Positions 50,684-59,708 of a stretch of 64,000 bases of DNA are shown piece after piece. The translations under genes and the position numbers were made by a program. The notes beneath the pieces were generated by a model, which saw only the letters and a program-made list of their open reading frames with translations, was not told the DNA's origin and did not search any database. Position 1 is the first letter of the stretch. Every line of letters begins with the position of its first letter. The stretch covers positions 248,001 through 312,000 of the forward strand of contig NZ_CP109000.1 of the NCBI RefSeq assembly GCF_036226605.1, written 5' to 3'. The stretch is from Streptomyces sp. NBC_00704 (GTDB lineage Bacteria; Actinomycetota; Actinomycetes; Streptomycetales; Streptomycetaceae).

Positions 50684-51343
50684 ATGACAGCCACCGCAGC
50701 GAGCGTCACCGTCCGAGCGTGGCGCGACCTCGATCCACAGGCCCGTGACCTGCCGGGCATGTCGCTGGGAACCCTCCAGGTGACCGCACAGCCACGGCAG
50801 GTCGACCGGTTGTGGGACCTGGGCGTGCGCCATGCCGAACTGGACACGGCCGTCGACCTGACCGGCGACGATCCCGCATCCCACCGAAGGGCCGTCGACC
50901 GGCTGTGCCTGGTGCGCGACCTCACCGCCCGCGCCGTCTCCGTCGACTGGGACCTCCGCCTGTCCCCGCACGACTCCGCCCACCGGTGGAAGGTGCTGTC
51001 CCACCTCCAGCCGCCCCGCACCGTCACCGGCCTCGAAGCCGCCGACGAGGCCCTGCACGCCTGGCGGACCCGGCACTACCTGTGCAAACTCGTCTGGCGC
51101 CAGGGTCCGGGCTTCGTGCAGATCCGGGACCGCCGCTGGGGCGACCTGCGCCGCTTCACCGCCGAGGAGCCCCGCTACCGCGAGGCCGTCGCCCGGCTCG
51201 CGCCGGGCGTCCACCACGCCGGCGTGCCCGCCGACATACTCGAGGAGTTCACGGCCGAGCACCTGGTGCTGCGCGTCGGCGACCTGGCGTGGTGGCTGCC
51301 CTACCGGGTGGCCCGCTGGCTCCAGGAAGCCATGGCCGTCTGA
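50684..51343 (+). CDS. DUF5825-family protein of the RiPP operon
   Basis: The 219-residue protein fits DUF5825, a family that occurs beside this type of radical SAM maturase. It reads TVRAWRDLDPQARDLPGMSLG, later WDLRLSPHDSAHRWKVLSHLQPP, and RHYLCKLVWRQGPGFVQIRDRRWG near the middle. The end LRVGDLAWWLPYRVARWLQEA is tryptophan rich. No catalytic motif is visible. As a small accessory protein it could guide the peptide, support the maturase, or add a second change; none of these is shown. GAAGGA stands before the ATG. Confidence 0.8.
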   Translation: MTATAASVTVRAWRDLDPQARDLPGMSLGTLQVTAQPRQVDRLWDLGVRHAELDTAVDLTGDDPASHRRAVDRLCLVRDLTARAVSVDWDLRLSPHDSAHRWKVLSHLQPPRTVTGLEAADEALHAWRTRHYLCKLVWRQGPGFVQIRDRRWGDLRRFTAEEPRYREAVARLAPGVHHAGVPADILEEFTAEHLVLRVGDLAWWLPYRVARWLQEAMAV

Positions 51344-51474
51344 ACCGGACGCCACCGGCTCCTCGGCTCGGACCGCTCAGGAGAAGTCCGCGTCGGTGAG
51401 GCCGTCGGCGTGCCCGGGCGGCCGCTCCACCGGTCCAGGTATCGTCTTGGGCACGACCTCGGGGAGCAGCGCAC

Positions 51475-52347
51475 ATGAACCGACGCACCGCCCTGGCCCT
51501 CGTCCTGGCGCTGAGCGGCCTGCTCTGCGGATGCGGCTCGGGCTCGGGCTCGGGCCCCCAGGATGAGGCACCCTCGTCCGCCGACGCGGAACGGCCCTTC
51601 TGGCAGGCGGAGTTCGACGGCGAGGAGGGCGCCCGCCCGTCGGCGACGTCCTGGAACACCGAGACGGGCAACCGGGACGCCGAGGGGTGGGGCAACAACG
51701 AGTTGCAGTTCTACACGGACGACGCGGCCAACTCCGGCCTCGACGGCGAGGGGGATCTGCTGATCTCGGCACGCCCGGCCCCTGCGGGATCCCGACTGCC
51801 GTGCTATACGCGGGAGTTCTGTCCGTGGACGTCGGCCCGGCTGACCACCGAGGGGAAGGCCGCCCTCCGCCACGGGCGCGTGGAGGTCCGTGCGAAGCTC
51901 CCTACGGGGACGGGTCTGCTGCCGGCGATCTGGATGCTCGGCGACAACGGGGCCGAGTGGCCCGCACAGGGTGAGCTGGACATCTGCGAGGTGGTCGGCG
52001 GAGAACCGCGCACCGTCCACGGCACCGCGCACGGGCCGACCTACTTCAACGAGAACGGCGTCGGCGGCTCCGTCACCCTGCCTGCCGACGCCTCGACGAC
52101 GTTCCACACGTACGCCGTGGACAAGCGACCGCGGCGCGTCACCTGGTCCGTGGACGGCAAACCGTACTTCACCCTGACTCCCTCGAAGCTGCCCGCGCCG
52201 CGCGACTGGGTCTTCGAGCAGGACATGCACCTGCTGCTCAACGTCGCCGTCGGGGGCGACTGGCCCGGGCCCCCCGACGCCTCGACGCCGTCCCCCGCGA
52301 CGATGACCGTCGACTACGTGCGGTTCTACGGCACCGGCCGCGCATGA
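51475..52347 (+). CDS. GH16 glycoside hydrolase lipoprotein (beta-glucanase-like)
   Basis: The 290-residue protein has a lipoprotein signal ending LLCGC (lipid-bearing cysteine probably residue 20) and a glycine/serine linker. The GH16 fold shows FDGEEGARPSATSWNTETG, WGNNELQFYT, GRVEVRAKLPTGTGLLPAIWML and the catalytic motif GELDICEVVG with E167 as nucleophile, D169 and E172 as acid/base. HLLLNVAVGGDWPG and VDYVRFY close the domain. This suits laminarinase-type beta-1,3-glucanases. It is anchored outside the membrane. It lies 131 bases after DUF5825 but has no obvious role in the peptide pathway. Confidence 0.9.
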   Translation: MNRRTALALVLALSGLLCGCGSGSGSGPQDEAPSSADAERPFWQAEFDGEEGARPSATSWNTETGNRDAEGWGNNELQFYTDDAANSGLDGEGDLLISARPAPAGSRLPCYTREFCPWTSARLTTEGKAALRHGRVEVRAKLPTGTGLLPAIWMLGDNGAEWPAQGELDICEVVGGEPRTVHGTAHGPTYFNENGVGGSVTLPADASTTFHTYAVDKRPRRVTWSVDGKPYFTLTPSKLPAPRDWVFEQDMHLLLNVAVGGDWPGPPDASTPSPATMTVDYVRFYGTGRA

Positions 52348-52445
52348 CGGGAGCCGCGCGCGGCCCCTGGGCGTGACACTTGTCATGCGCAACCCCGGAC
52401 GACCGCCACTGCGGCTCAAGCGCGGCCGCCCGTAGGGTACTTCTC

Positions 52446-52799
52446 ATGACGAAGAGCAGCGGCGAGAAGTCCGGGAAGACCGACGTCAGGGTGAGCCTGA
52501 TCGGCGGTCACCGCCTGGCGGGCGCCACACTCCACGAGCGGACGCTCACCGCGTCCCTCATCGGCGGCGCCGACGTCGATCTGACGGACGTCGACATCCC
52601 CGACGGCGCCGAACTGCGCATCACCAAGCTGAGCCTGATCGGCGGTGTCCGTCTCAAGGTCCGCGACGACGTCCGGGTGGAAGTCCGCGGACTGCGTCTG
52701 GGCGGAGTGAGGGACGACGGCCCGAGCCGCCCGGGCGGGCCGAGGGTCCGGATCGACGCGTGGGGCCTGATCGGCGGAGTCGCCGTCGTCCGCTCCTGA
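52446..52799 (+). CDS. Small beta-repeat protein, LiaF/DUF1707-C-terminal-like
   Basis: The 117-residue product repeats a short beta motif: SLIGGHRL, SLIGGADVDL, SLIGGVRLKV, LRLGGV and GLIGGVAVV, as in the C-terminal domains of LiaF and DUF1707-type proteins, which form small right-handed beta-solenoids. Here the domain stands alone with no membrane segment. No enzymatic role is expected. TAGGGT lies seven bases before the ATG and there is no ribosome binding site, so it is probably leaderless. Confidence 0.7.
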   Translation: MTKSSGEKSGKTDVRVSLIGGHRLAGATLHERTLTASLIGGADVDLTDVDIPDGAELRITKLSLIGGVRLKVRDDVRVEVRGLRLGGVRDDGPSRPGGPRVRIDAWGLIGGVAVVRS

Positions 52800-52813
52800 C
52801 ACGTGCGCGCGGG

Positions 52814-53194
52814 TCAGCCCACCGCGGGGCTCCGCGGGGTCCGTTCCCGCACGAAGCCGTGACTGCGCTCCACCTTCGCCACGTGGAGCGTGTAGCTCCG
52901 GTACCAGTCGGCCCGTCCGCGCTCCTGGGCCGCGCGGTGCTCGGCGTTGTTCCGCCACTGCGTGAGGGCGTCGGCGTCGCGGAAGTAGCCGACGGTGATG
53001 CCCAGCCCTCCCGGAGTCTGCGCATGGTCCATCCCGAGGAATCCGGGGACGTCCTTCACGAGGTCTTCCATGCGGGCGCTGGTCTCGCCGTAGCCGCTCT
53101 GGTCGTCGGTGCGCACGGTGGTGAACACGGCGACGTAGTAGGGCGGTTCGTAGGCCTCGACGGGCGTGACGGGCACTTCCGGTTGATCGCTCAT
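52814..53194 (-). CDS. Antibiotic biosynthesis monooxygenase-like (ABM) protein
   Basis: The 126-residue product has the ABM-type barrel: PYYVAVFTTVRTDDQSGYGETSARMEDLVKDVPGFLGMDHAQ, TVGYFRDADALTQWRNNAEHRAAQERGRADWYRSYTLHVAKVER. The WRNNAEHRxAQ segment is typical of heme-degrading or small-molecule monooxygenase relatives; heme binding is not shown. ATG 53194 is chosen, as upstream in-frame residues are low-complexity. It converges with the beta-repeat gene over 14 bases. Confidence 0.83.
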   Translation of the reverse strand: MSDQPEVPVTPVEAYEPPYYVAVFTTVRTDDQSGYGETSARMEDLVKDVPGFLGMDHAQTPGGLGITVGYFRDADALTQWRNNAEHRAAQERGRADWYRSYTLHVAKVERSHGFVRERTPRSPAVG

Positions 53195-53310
53195 GGCGCC
53201 ACCGTAGGGTGGGAGGCTACCGGTGATCCAGCGAGTTCCGGGGTCGGGGCTCCGGAGGCGGGGCCCGGCTTCTCGCCGTCGGCGCCGCACGGAGAAGGGG
53301 GCGGGGCGCG

Positions 53311-54162
53311 ATGCGGGCGGCAGAGGCGGTGCGTGCGGTGGCGGCGGCGCGGTCGATCGCCGTGTCCCTCGGTCTGGCGGCCGACGACGTGACGGTTCTG
53401 CATGACTCGAACAAGATCACCGTGCGTCTGCTGCCCTGTGACGTCGTGGCCCGGGTGGCTCCCGCCGGGCACCAGGTCGCCCGGTTCGAGGTCGACCTCG
53501 CCCGGCGGCTCGCCGCTTCCGGGTGCCCGGTGGCCCGGCTCGACCCCCGGGTGGAGCCCCGCGTCCATGAGCGGGACGGCTTCGTCGTCACGCTGTGGAC
53601 CTTCCACGCACCCGTGCCGCCCTACGAGGTGCCGCCCCGCGACTACGCCCGGGCGCTGGAGCGGTTGCACGCCGGCATGCGGCGGGTCGACATCCCGGTG
53701 CCGCACTTCACCGCTCGCGTCGAACAGGCCCGGCGACTCGTCGCTGACCATGACCGTACGCCTGAACTCGGCGGCCCGGACCGTGCGTTGCTCGCAGAAG
53801 CCTTGCGCGACCTCGGGCGCCTCGTCGCCGGGCACGGTGGCGGCGAGCAGTTGCTGCACGGCGAGCCGCACCCGGGCAATCTGCTCGCCACCGCCCGCGG
53901 GCCGCTGTTCATCGACTTCGAGACGTGCTGCCGTGGGCCGGTCGAGTTCGATGTCGCCCACGCCCCGGAGGCGGTCGGCAGGCACTGCGAAGGGATCGAC
54001 GCGGATGTGCTGCGCGCGTGCCGGCTCCTCGTGACGGCCATGGTCACCGCGTGGCGCTGGGACCGGGACGACCGGTTTCCCGGCGGGCGCAGGATGGGCG
54101 TGGAGGGGCTCGGCCGGATCCGGTCCGCGCTCGGTCGCGGCGGCTTCGACCTGCGCGGCTGA
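53311..54162 (+). CDS. Aminoglycoside-phosphotransferase-fold kinase-like protein
   Basis: The 283-residue protein has the APH fold: an N-lobe with NKITVRLLPCDVVARVAP and a C-lobe with LLHGEPHPGNLL (near residue 188) and PLFIDFETCCRGPVEFDVAH. In classical APH enzymes the catalytic loop is HGDxxxxN; here aspartate is replaced by glutamate (HGEPHPGN), which some family members share. The magnesium-binding D of IDFE is present. Substrate is unknown, and antibiotic resistance should not be assumed. GGAGAAGGGG stands before the ATG. Confidence 0.82.
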   Translation: MRAAEAVRAVAAARSIAVSLGLAADDVTVLHDSNKITVRLLPCDVVARVAPAGHQVARFEVDLARRLAASGCPVARLDPRVEPRVHERDGFVVTLWTFHAPVPPYEVPPRDYARALERLHAGMRRVDIPVPHFTARVEQARRLVADHDRTPELGGPDRALLAEALRDLGRLVAGHGGGEQLLHGEPHPGNLLATARGPLFIDFETCCRGPVEFDVAHAPEAVGRHCEGIDADVLRACRLLVTAMVTAWRWDRDDRFPGGRRMGVEGLGRIRSALGRGGFDLRG

Positions 54163-54205
54163 GACGGGGCGCGGCTCACGGCCGCCTCGCCGACGCGCGC
54201 CCCGC

Positions 54206-54259
54206 GGCACCCGGCACCCGGCACCCGGCACCCGGCACCCGGCACCCGGAACCCGGCAC
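54206..54259. repeat. 7-bp tandem repeat (GGCACCC), six perfect units and a variant
   Basis: GGCACCC is repeated six times from 54206 to 54247, then GGAACCC and a partial unit follow. It lies just after the kinase-like gene. The 412-base gap 54163-54574 also holds a hairpin, the RAE and a small upstream ORF. Confidence 0.85.
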
Positions 54260-54293
54260 GAACCAACCGGAAAACAGCCCCGGAAACAGCGAA

Positions 54294-54317
54294 GGCAAGG
54301 AGAAACCTCTCCTTGCC
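54294..54317 (+). terminator. Hairpin ahead of the rifampin-resistance gene
   Basis: GGCAAGGAGA (54294-54303) pairs perfectly with TCTCCTTGCC (54308-54317) around AACC, followed by a pyrimidine/AT-rich stretch. It suits a terminator for the kinase-like gene or part of the rph leader region. Confidence 0.55.
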
Positions 54318-54339
54318 TCTCCTAAGTTATAGCGCGCCA

Positions 54340-54361
54340 GGGGGCTTGCCGCAAGGCCCCC
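54340..54361 (+). promoter_or_regulatory. Rifamycin-associated element (RAE)
   Basis: GGGGGCTTGC (54340-54349) and GCAAGGCCCCC (54351-54361) form the imperfect inverted repeat known as the RAE, which in actinobacteria lies before rifamycin-inactivation genes and is needed for their induction. It is 213 bases before the rph ATG; TTATAG (54327-54332) just upstream may be the -10. Confidence 0.85.
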
Positions 54362-54403
54362 GTCGGGGCGCACAATCGTCGGCCGAGGCCACAACCTGCG
54401 GAA

Positions 54404-54454
54404 ATGAGGGCGCTACGTGCTTGTGTTGTTGTCGACGTACGGGGGACGCGGTGA
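54404..54454 (+). CDS. Possible 16-aa leader peptide upstream of rph
   Basis: An ATG after GCGGAAA opens a 16-codon frame (MRALRACVVVDVRGTR) that ends at 54454, well before rph and downstream of the RAE. Leader peptides of this size often control antibiotic-resistance genes by translation-linked attenuation. Its reality rests only on position and a modest binding site. Confidence 0.3.
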   Translation: MRALRACVVVDVRGTR

Positions 54455-54574
54455 CGTCGGACCGACGGCGGGACCGACCGGAGGAGGACAGGCGCCCGGC
54501 AGCGCGCCGGTGACACGGGCGGGCGACGCGGTGCGGGTGCGGCGGACGGGCGCGGCGGGCGCGGGGGTGGCGCG

Positions 54575-57187
54575 ATGAACGGGCCGTACGTGCTGGCACT
54601 CGGGGACGTCGACGCCGGGCGGATCGCGGACGTCGGCGGCAAGGGCGCGCAGTTGGGCGCACTGTCGCGGATCGACGGCGTCCTGGTGCCGGACGGTTTC
54701 TGCGTGACGACGGACGCCTTCCGGCGGATGAGGGCCGAGGCGCCGTCGCTGGACGATCTGCTCGGCCGGCTGGCGCGGGTGGCGGCGGACGACCGGGAGG
54801 CGGTGCGGGAGCTCAGCGCGCTGGTGCGCGAGACCATCGAGGAGATCCCCGTTCCCGGCGACATCGCCGCGGCGATCACCGGCGCGCTCGCCCGGACCGG
54901 TGAGCGGTCCGCGTACGCCGTGCGCTCCAGCGCGACGGCGGAGGACCTGCCGACGGCCTCCTTCGCCGGCCAGCAGGACACGTACCTGAACGTGGTGGGG
55001 CCGGCGGCGGTCCTGCGGCACGTCAGCCGGTGCTGGGCCTCGCTGTTCACCGAGCGGGCGGTGACCTACCGTCAGCGCAACGGCATCGACCACCGCACGG
55101 TCCACATGGCCGTGGTGGTGCAGCGGATGGTCTTCCCCGAGGCCTCCGGCATCCTGTTCACCGCCGACCCCGTCACGGGCAACCGGAAGGTCGCCACCGT
55201 GGACGCCGGCTTCGGACTCGGCGAGGCCCTGGTCTCCGGCCTCGTCAACCCCGACGTGTACAAGGTGCGCGACGGTGAGATCGTCGACAGGGCGATCGCC
55301 GCGAAACAGCGGGCCGTCCACGCCCGGCCCGAAGGCGGCACACAGGACGTCGTGATCGCCCCGGAGCGGCAGCGCGAGCCGGCCCTGACGGATGATCAGG
55401 TCGTGCGGCTCGTGCGGCTCGGACGGCGGATCGAGGCGCACTTCGGCCGGCCGCAGGACATCGAGTGGTGCCTGGTCGACGGCGGCTTCCGGATCGTCCA
55501 GAGCCGGCCGATCACGACGTTGTTCCCCGTGCCCGAGCGGGACGACGACGACCCTCGCGTCTACATCTCCGTCGGCCACCAGCAGATGATGACCGACCCG
55601 ATGAAGCCGCTGGGGCTGTCGGTGTGGCTGCTGACGGCCATGGCGCCCATGTACGAGGCGGGCGGCAGGCTGTTCGTCGACGCCACGCCGCGCCTGGCCG
55701 CGCCCGCGAGCCGGGCCGCGCTCCTCGACCTCATCGGCAAGGGCGATCCGGTGATCAGGGACGCGCTGGAGACGGTCCTCGACCGTGGCTTCGTCCCGAC
55801 GCGCCCCGACGCGGCTCCCGCCGGGCCGCCGCCCGGCGGCGCGCCCGCGCCGATCCCGGCCGATCCGGCCGTCGTCGCCGAACTCGTCGACCGCAACCGG
55901 GCCGACGTCGCCGCCCTGAAACGCGACATCCGGACGAAGACGGGACCGGCGCTGTTCGAGTTCCTGCTGGAGGCCTTCCAGGAGCACAAGCGGGTCCTGG
56001 GCGACCGGCGGAGCATGCAGGCGATCATGGCCGGCATGGAGGCCACCTGGTGGCTCAACGACACCCTCGAGGAGTGGCTCGGCGAGACGAACGCGGCCGA
56101 CACGCTCACGCTGTCCGCCCCCGGCAACATCACCTCGGAGATGGGGCTGGCGCTGCTCGACGTCGCTGACGTGATCCGCCCGCATCCGGAGGTCGTGGCG
56201 TTCCTCCAGGGCGTCGAGGACGAGGACTTTCTCGACCGGCTGGGGAAGCTGGAGGGCGGGGCGGAAGCGCGCGACGCCATCGAGGGCTATCTCGACCGGT
56301 ACGGCATGCGCTGCGTCGGCGAGATCGACATCACCAGGCCGCGGTGGAGCGAGCGCCCCACCACGCTGCTGCCCGTCGTCCTCGACCACGTCCGCAACTT
56401 CGGGCCGGGTGCGGCCGCGCAGCGCTTCGAGCGCGGCCGGCAGAAGGCCTCGCGGAAGGAGCAGGAGGTGCTGTCGCGGCTGCGGGCCCTGCCCGACGGG
56501 GAGGCGAAGGCGGCCGAGGCCGAGCGGATGATCGACCGGCTGCGCACGTTCATCGGCTACCGGGAGTACCCGAAGTACGGCATCATCAGCCGTTATTTCG
56601 TCTACAAGCAGGCCCTGATGCGCGAGGCCGGGAGCCTGGCGCGCGACGGTGTGCTGGCCGGGGCGGAGGACGTCTTCTACCTCACCTTCCAGGAGTTCCA
56701 CGAGGCCGTGCGCTCGCGGCGGGTGGACGAGGGTCTCGTCCGGCGGCGCAAGGAGGCGTTCCGCTCGTACGAGGCGCTCACCCCGCCGCGGGTGCTCACG
56801 TCCGAGGGTGAGGCGGTGAGCGGGTCGTACCGGCGCGACGACGTGCCGGCCGGCGCCCTGGCCGGTCTCGCGGTGTCGGCCGGGACGGTCGAGGGCAGGG
56901 CCCGGGTCGTGCTCGACATGGCCGACGCGGACCTGGAGGCGGGTGACATCCTCGTCACGGCGTTCACGGACCCCAGCTGGTCGCCCCTGTTCGTCGGCAT
57001 CGCGGGCCTGGTGACGGAGGTGGGCGGCCTGATGACCCATGGCGCCGTGATCGCCCGCGAGTACGGCCTGCCGGCCGTCGTGGGCGTGGAGGGGGCCACC
57101 CGGCTGATCCGGGACGGGCAGCGGATCCGCGTGCACGGGACCGAGGGGTACGTCGAGATCCTGACCGACGGGCAGCCTCCGGCGTGA
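54575..57187 (+). CDS. rph: Rifampin phosphotransferase (rifamycin-inactivating)
   Basis: The 870-residue enzyme moves the beta-phosphate of ATP to rifampin, giving inactive phosphorifampin. The ATP-binding domain (about 1-320) shows GGKGAQLGAL, YAVRSSATAEDLPTASFAGQ and RIVQSRPIT. The rifampin-binding domain (about 330-755) begins YISVGHQQMMTDPMKPLGLS, distinctive for RPH against PEP synthase. The swivelling histidine domain (about 770-870) carries H822 in GGLMTHGAVIAREYGLPAVV. Full length and all motifs are intact. An RAE lies upstream, so induction by rifamycins is expected. The start at ATG 54575 agrees with family length. Confidence 0.95.
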   Translation: MNGPYVLALGDVDAGRIADVGGKGAQLGALSRIDGVLVPDGFCVTTDAFRRMRAEAPSLDDLLGRLARVAADDREAVRELSALVRETIEEIPVPGDIAAAITGALARTGERSAYAVRSSATAEDLPTASFAGQQDTYLNVVGPAAVLRHVSRCWASLFTERAVTYRQRNGIDHRTVHMAVVVQRMVFPEASGILFTADPVTGNRKVATVDAGFGLGEALVSGLVNPDVYKVRDGEIVDRAIAAKQRAVHARPEGGTQDVVIAPERQREPALTDDQVVRLVRLGRRIEAHFGRPQDIEWCLVDGGFRIVQSRPITTLFPVPERDDDDPRVYISVGHQQMMTDPMKPLGLSVWLLTAMAPMYEAGGRLFVDATPRLAAPASRAALLDLIGKGDPVIRDALETVLDRGFVPTRPDAAPAGPPPGGAPAPIPADPAVVAELVDRNRADVAALKRDIRTKTGPALFEFLLEAFQEHKRVLGDRRSMQAIMAGMEATWWLNDTLEEWLGETNAADTLTLSAPGNITSEMGLALLDVADVIRPHPEVVAFLQGVEDEDFLDRLGKLEGGAEARDAIEGYLDRYGMRCVGEIDITRPRWSERPTTLLPVVLDHVRNFGPGAAAQRFERGRQKASRKEQEVLSRLRALPDGEAKAAEAERMIDRLRTFIGYREYPKYGIISRYFVYKQALMREAGSLARDGVLAGAEDVFYLTFQEFHEAVRSRRVDEGLVRRRKEAFRSYEALTPPRVLTSEGEAVSGSYRRDDVPAGALAGLAVSAGTVEGRARVVLDMADADLEAGDILVTAFTDPSWSPLFVGIAGLVTEVGGLMTHGAVIAREYGLPAVVGVEGATRLIRDGQRIRVHGTEGYVEILTDGQPPA

Positions 57188-57192
57188 GCGCC

Positions 57193-57239
57193 CGGCGCCG
57201 CCGCCCCGCGAGCGCGCGGGCGCCGGGGTGGCGGCGCCG
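57193..57239. terminator. Bidirectional terminator between rph and the secreted phosphoesterase gene
   Basis: A 16-bp stem (57193-57208 with 57224-57239, one G-U pair) and a 15-base loop lie five bases after the rph stop, between convergent genes. Confidence 0.7.
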
Positions 57240-57292
57240 ACGAGTCACGGCCGGCCCGGCCCCGGACTTTCACCCGGGACGCGTGCAGGGCC

Positions 57293-58135
57293 TCAGGCGC
57301 GGTCCAGGTCGAGGTCGGCGTGGAGCAGGTGGTGGTCCGAGACCGGGGTGGGGCGCACCCCGTGTGTGAGCGCGGTGACGCCCCGCAGGAAGACGTAGTC
57401 GAATCTGCTGTACCAGTCGGTGGTCGGCTCACAGGCGTCCGCGTCGGTGGGCCGGCACCGGGGGTCCGCGTCCGCGGCCAGCGACCACAGCGGGGCCAGC
57501 TCCGCGGCGTCCGCACGGGCGTTGAAGTCGCCCAGGACGACGGCGTGTTCGTAGGGGGCGACCTTCGCGGCGAGCACACGGGCCTGGTCCGCGCGGACCT
57601 CCTCCTGGCGGCGTTCGGCGAGGTGGGTGTTGAAGACCCGCACCGGTCGGCCGTCGACCACGGTGGTCACCGCGACGTACCCACGGTCCTCGGAGCCGCC
57701 GTCGGGGTATTCCGCGTGGACGCGGTCCGTCATCGGCGCCGCCGACAGGATCGCCTCCCCGTAGCCTCCCGGGTTCCACGGCACTCCCCCGCACCGCGCC
57801 CAACTGCGCAGGACCATGCCGTACTCGACGTGGTAGACGAGCCCGTAGCGGCTCTCCAGGTCGTCCCGGATCCGGTCGACGTCCCGCGTGCACGCTTCCT
57901 GGAGGCCGACGACCTGGGGGGCGAACGCGGCGATCGCGGCCGCCCGGTCGACGTTGCTCTCGTCGCAGGGGTTGCAGATGTTCCAGGTCATGACCCTGTT
58001 GGCCACGACGTCGCGGGCGGCGCCGGCGGGCAGGGTCCGCGTGGCGGGCGCGTCGGCCGGCACGCTCGGGCCGACGAGCACCACGCACAGGACGGTCACC
58101 ACGCCCGCGAGCCATCGCGCGCCCGTATTGAGCAC
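57293..58135 (-). CDS. Secreted endonuclease/exonuclease/phosphatase-family protein
   Basis: The 280-residue protein has a signal peptide (about 1-27) and the EEP fold: VMTWNICNPCDES, VVGLQEACTRD, YGEAILS, VFNTHLAERRQEEVRADQA, VVLGDFNARAD and PVSDHHLLHADLDL give the metal-binding N, E, D/N and D/H residues. Cysteines in NPCDES, EACTRD and RRCRPT-like segments may form disulfides outside the cell. It may act on DNA, RNA or phospholipid head groups. GTG 58135 has GGAGGAGG before it. Confidence 0.87.
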   Translation of the reverse strand: MLNTGARWLAGVVTVLCVVLVGPSVPADAPATRTLPAGAARDVVANRVMTWNICNPCDESNVDRAAAIAAFAPQVVGLQEACTRDVDRIRDDLESRYGLVYHVEYGMVLRSWARCGGVPWNPGGYGEAILSAAPMTDRVHAEYPDGGSEDRGYVAVTTVVDGRPVRVFNTHLAERRQEEVRADQARVLAAKVAPYEHAVVLGDFNARADAAELAPLWSLAADADPRCRPTDADACEPTTDWYSRFDYVFLRGVTALTHGVRPTPVSDHHLLHADLDLDRA

Positions 58136-58433
58136 CGCAGCCTCCTCCCCGCGGACGCGGGCCGCGTCCGCCACACCCGTGGACGAGGCTATGCGAATCC
58201 CTCCGTCGGCGACACACGCCCCGGTCCGGCGCCCGCGCCGCGGGACGGGTCTGAGGTGGGGGCGGCCGCGGGCCGCCGCCTCCGGTGAGATCCGCGCCGG
58301 TCTGGACGCCTGCCCATTCATGCGGGGCATCGGAGACCTCTGCATCGGCGCCGGCAGCGACCCCCGCTACGACGCGCGCCGACTGGTCGCCCTCCCTGTG
58401 GCGGGCCTGCGCCGGACCGGCTGACCCGGCCGC
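58136..58433. other. Non-coding part of a 471-base divergent region
   Basis: Between the secreted phosphoesterase and aldo/keto reductase starts there is no supported gene. A plus-strand frame ends at 58424 with a plausible last 45 residues ([17 protein letters not shown]), but it has no start or family likeness I can defend; it may be a gene remnant. The MerR-type promoter follows. Confidence 0.4.
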
Positions 58434-58464
58434 TTGCGCTGGAGTGCGCTCCAGGTCGTAGCGT
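58434..58464 (+). promoter_or_regulatory. MerR-type promoter of the aldo/keto reductase gene
   Basis: TTGCGC (58434-58439) and TAGCGT (58459-58464) are 19 bases apart, the long spacer typical of MerR-controlled promoters, and the spacer holds the dyad CTGGAGTGCGCTCCAG (58439-58454). No MerR gene lies nearby in the window. Confidence 0.6.
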
Positions 58465-58606
58465 TGCGGACATCGCGGCGCTCGAGGCCCGTGTCACCCG
58501 GTCCCCCTTCCGGAATTGCCGGGCGCGGGAAAGCGTCGCCCAATGGACGACGGGGCTTCGTGGCGTCCGCACACCGTACGAGTGGCAGGAAAGGCTGGAA
58601 CACGGC

Positions 58607-59587
<981 letters not shown>

Positions 59588-59596
<9 letters not shown>

Positions 59597-59625
59597 CCGT
59601 GCCGTCGACCGGTGGCCGTGCCGTC
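59588..59625. repeat. 19-bp tandem duplication spanning the reductase stop codon
   Basis: GACCGGTAGCCGTGCCGTC (59588-59606) holds the TAG stop; the next 19 bases repeat it with TGG in place of TAG. The copy lies downstream of the gene and is not translated. Confidence 0.7.
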
Positions 59626-59708
59626 GCCTGCGGGCGCCGGTCGCCTCGGCCGCCCCCTGTCCTGCGAGCCGGTCGTCGCGTGCCGTCCTCGGCGCGGCGG
59701 CCGGGGGT

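Noticed and set aside
53311..54162. Aminoglycoside resistance gene
   Set aside because: The APH fold alone does not show antibiotic specificity, and the catalytic aspartate is replaced by glutamate.
54206..54259. CRISPR-like repeat array
   Set aside because: Units are 7 bp and directly adjacent without spacers, so these are simple tandem repeats. No cas genes are present.
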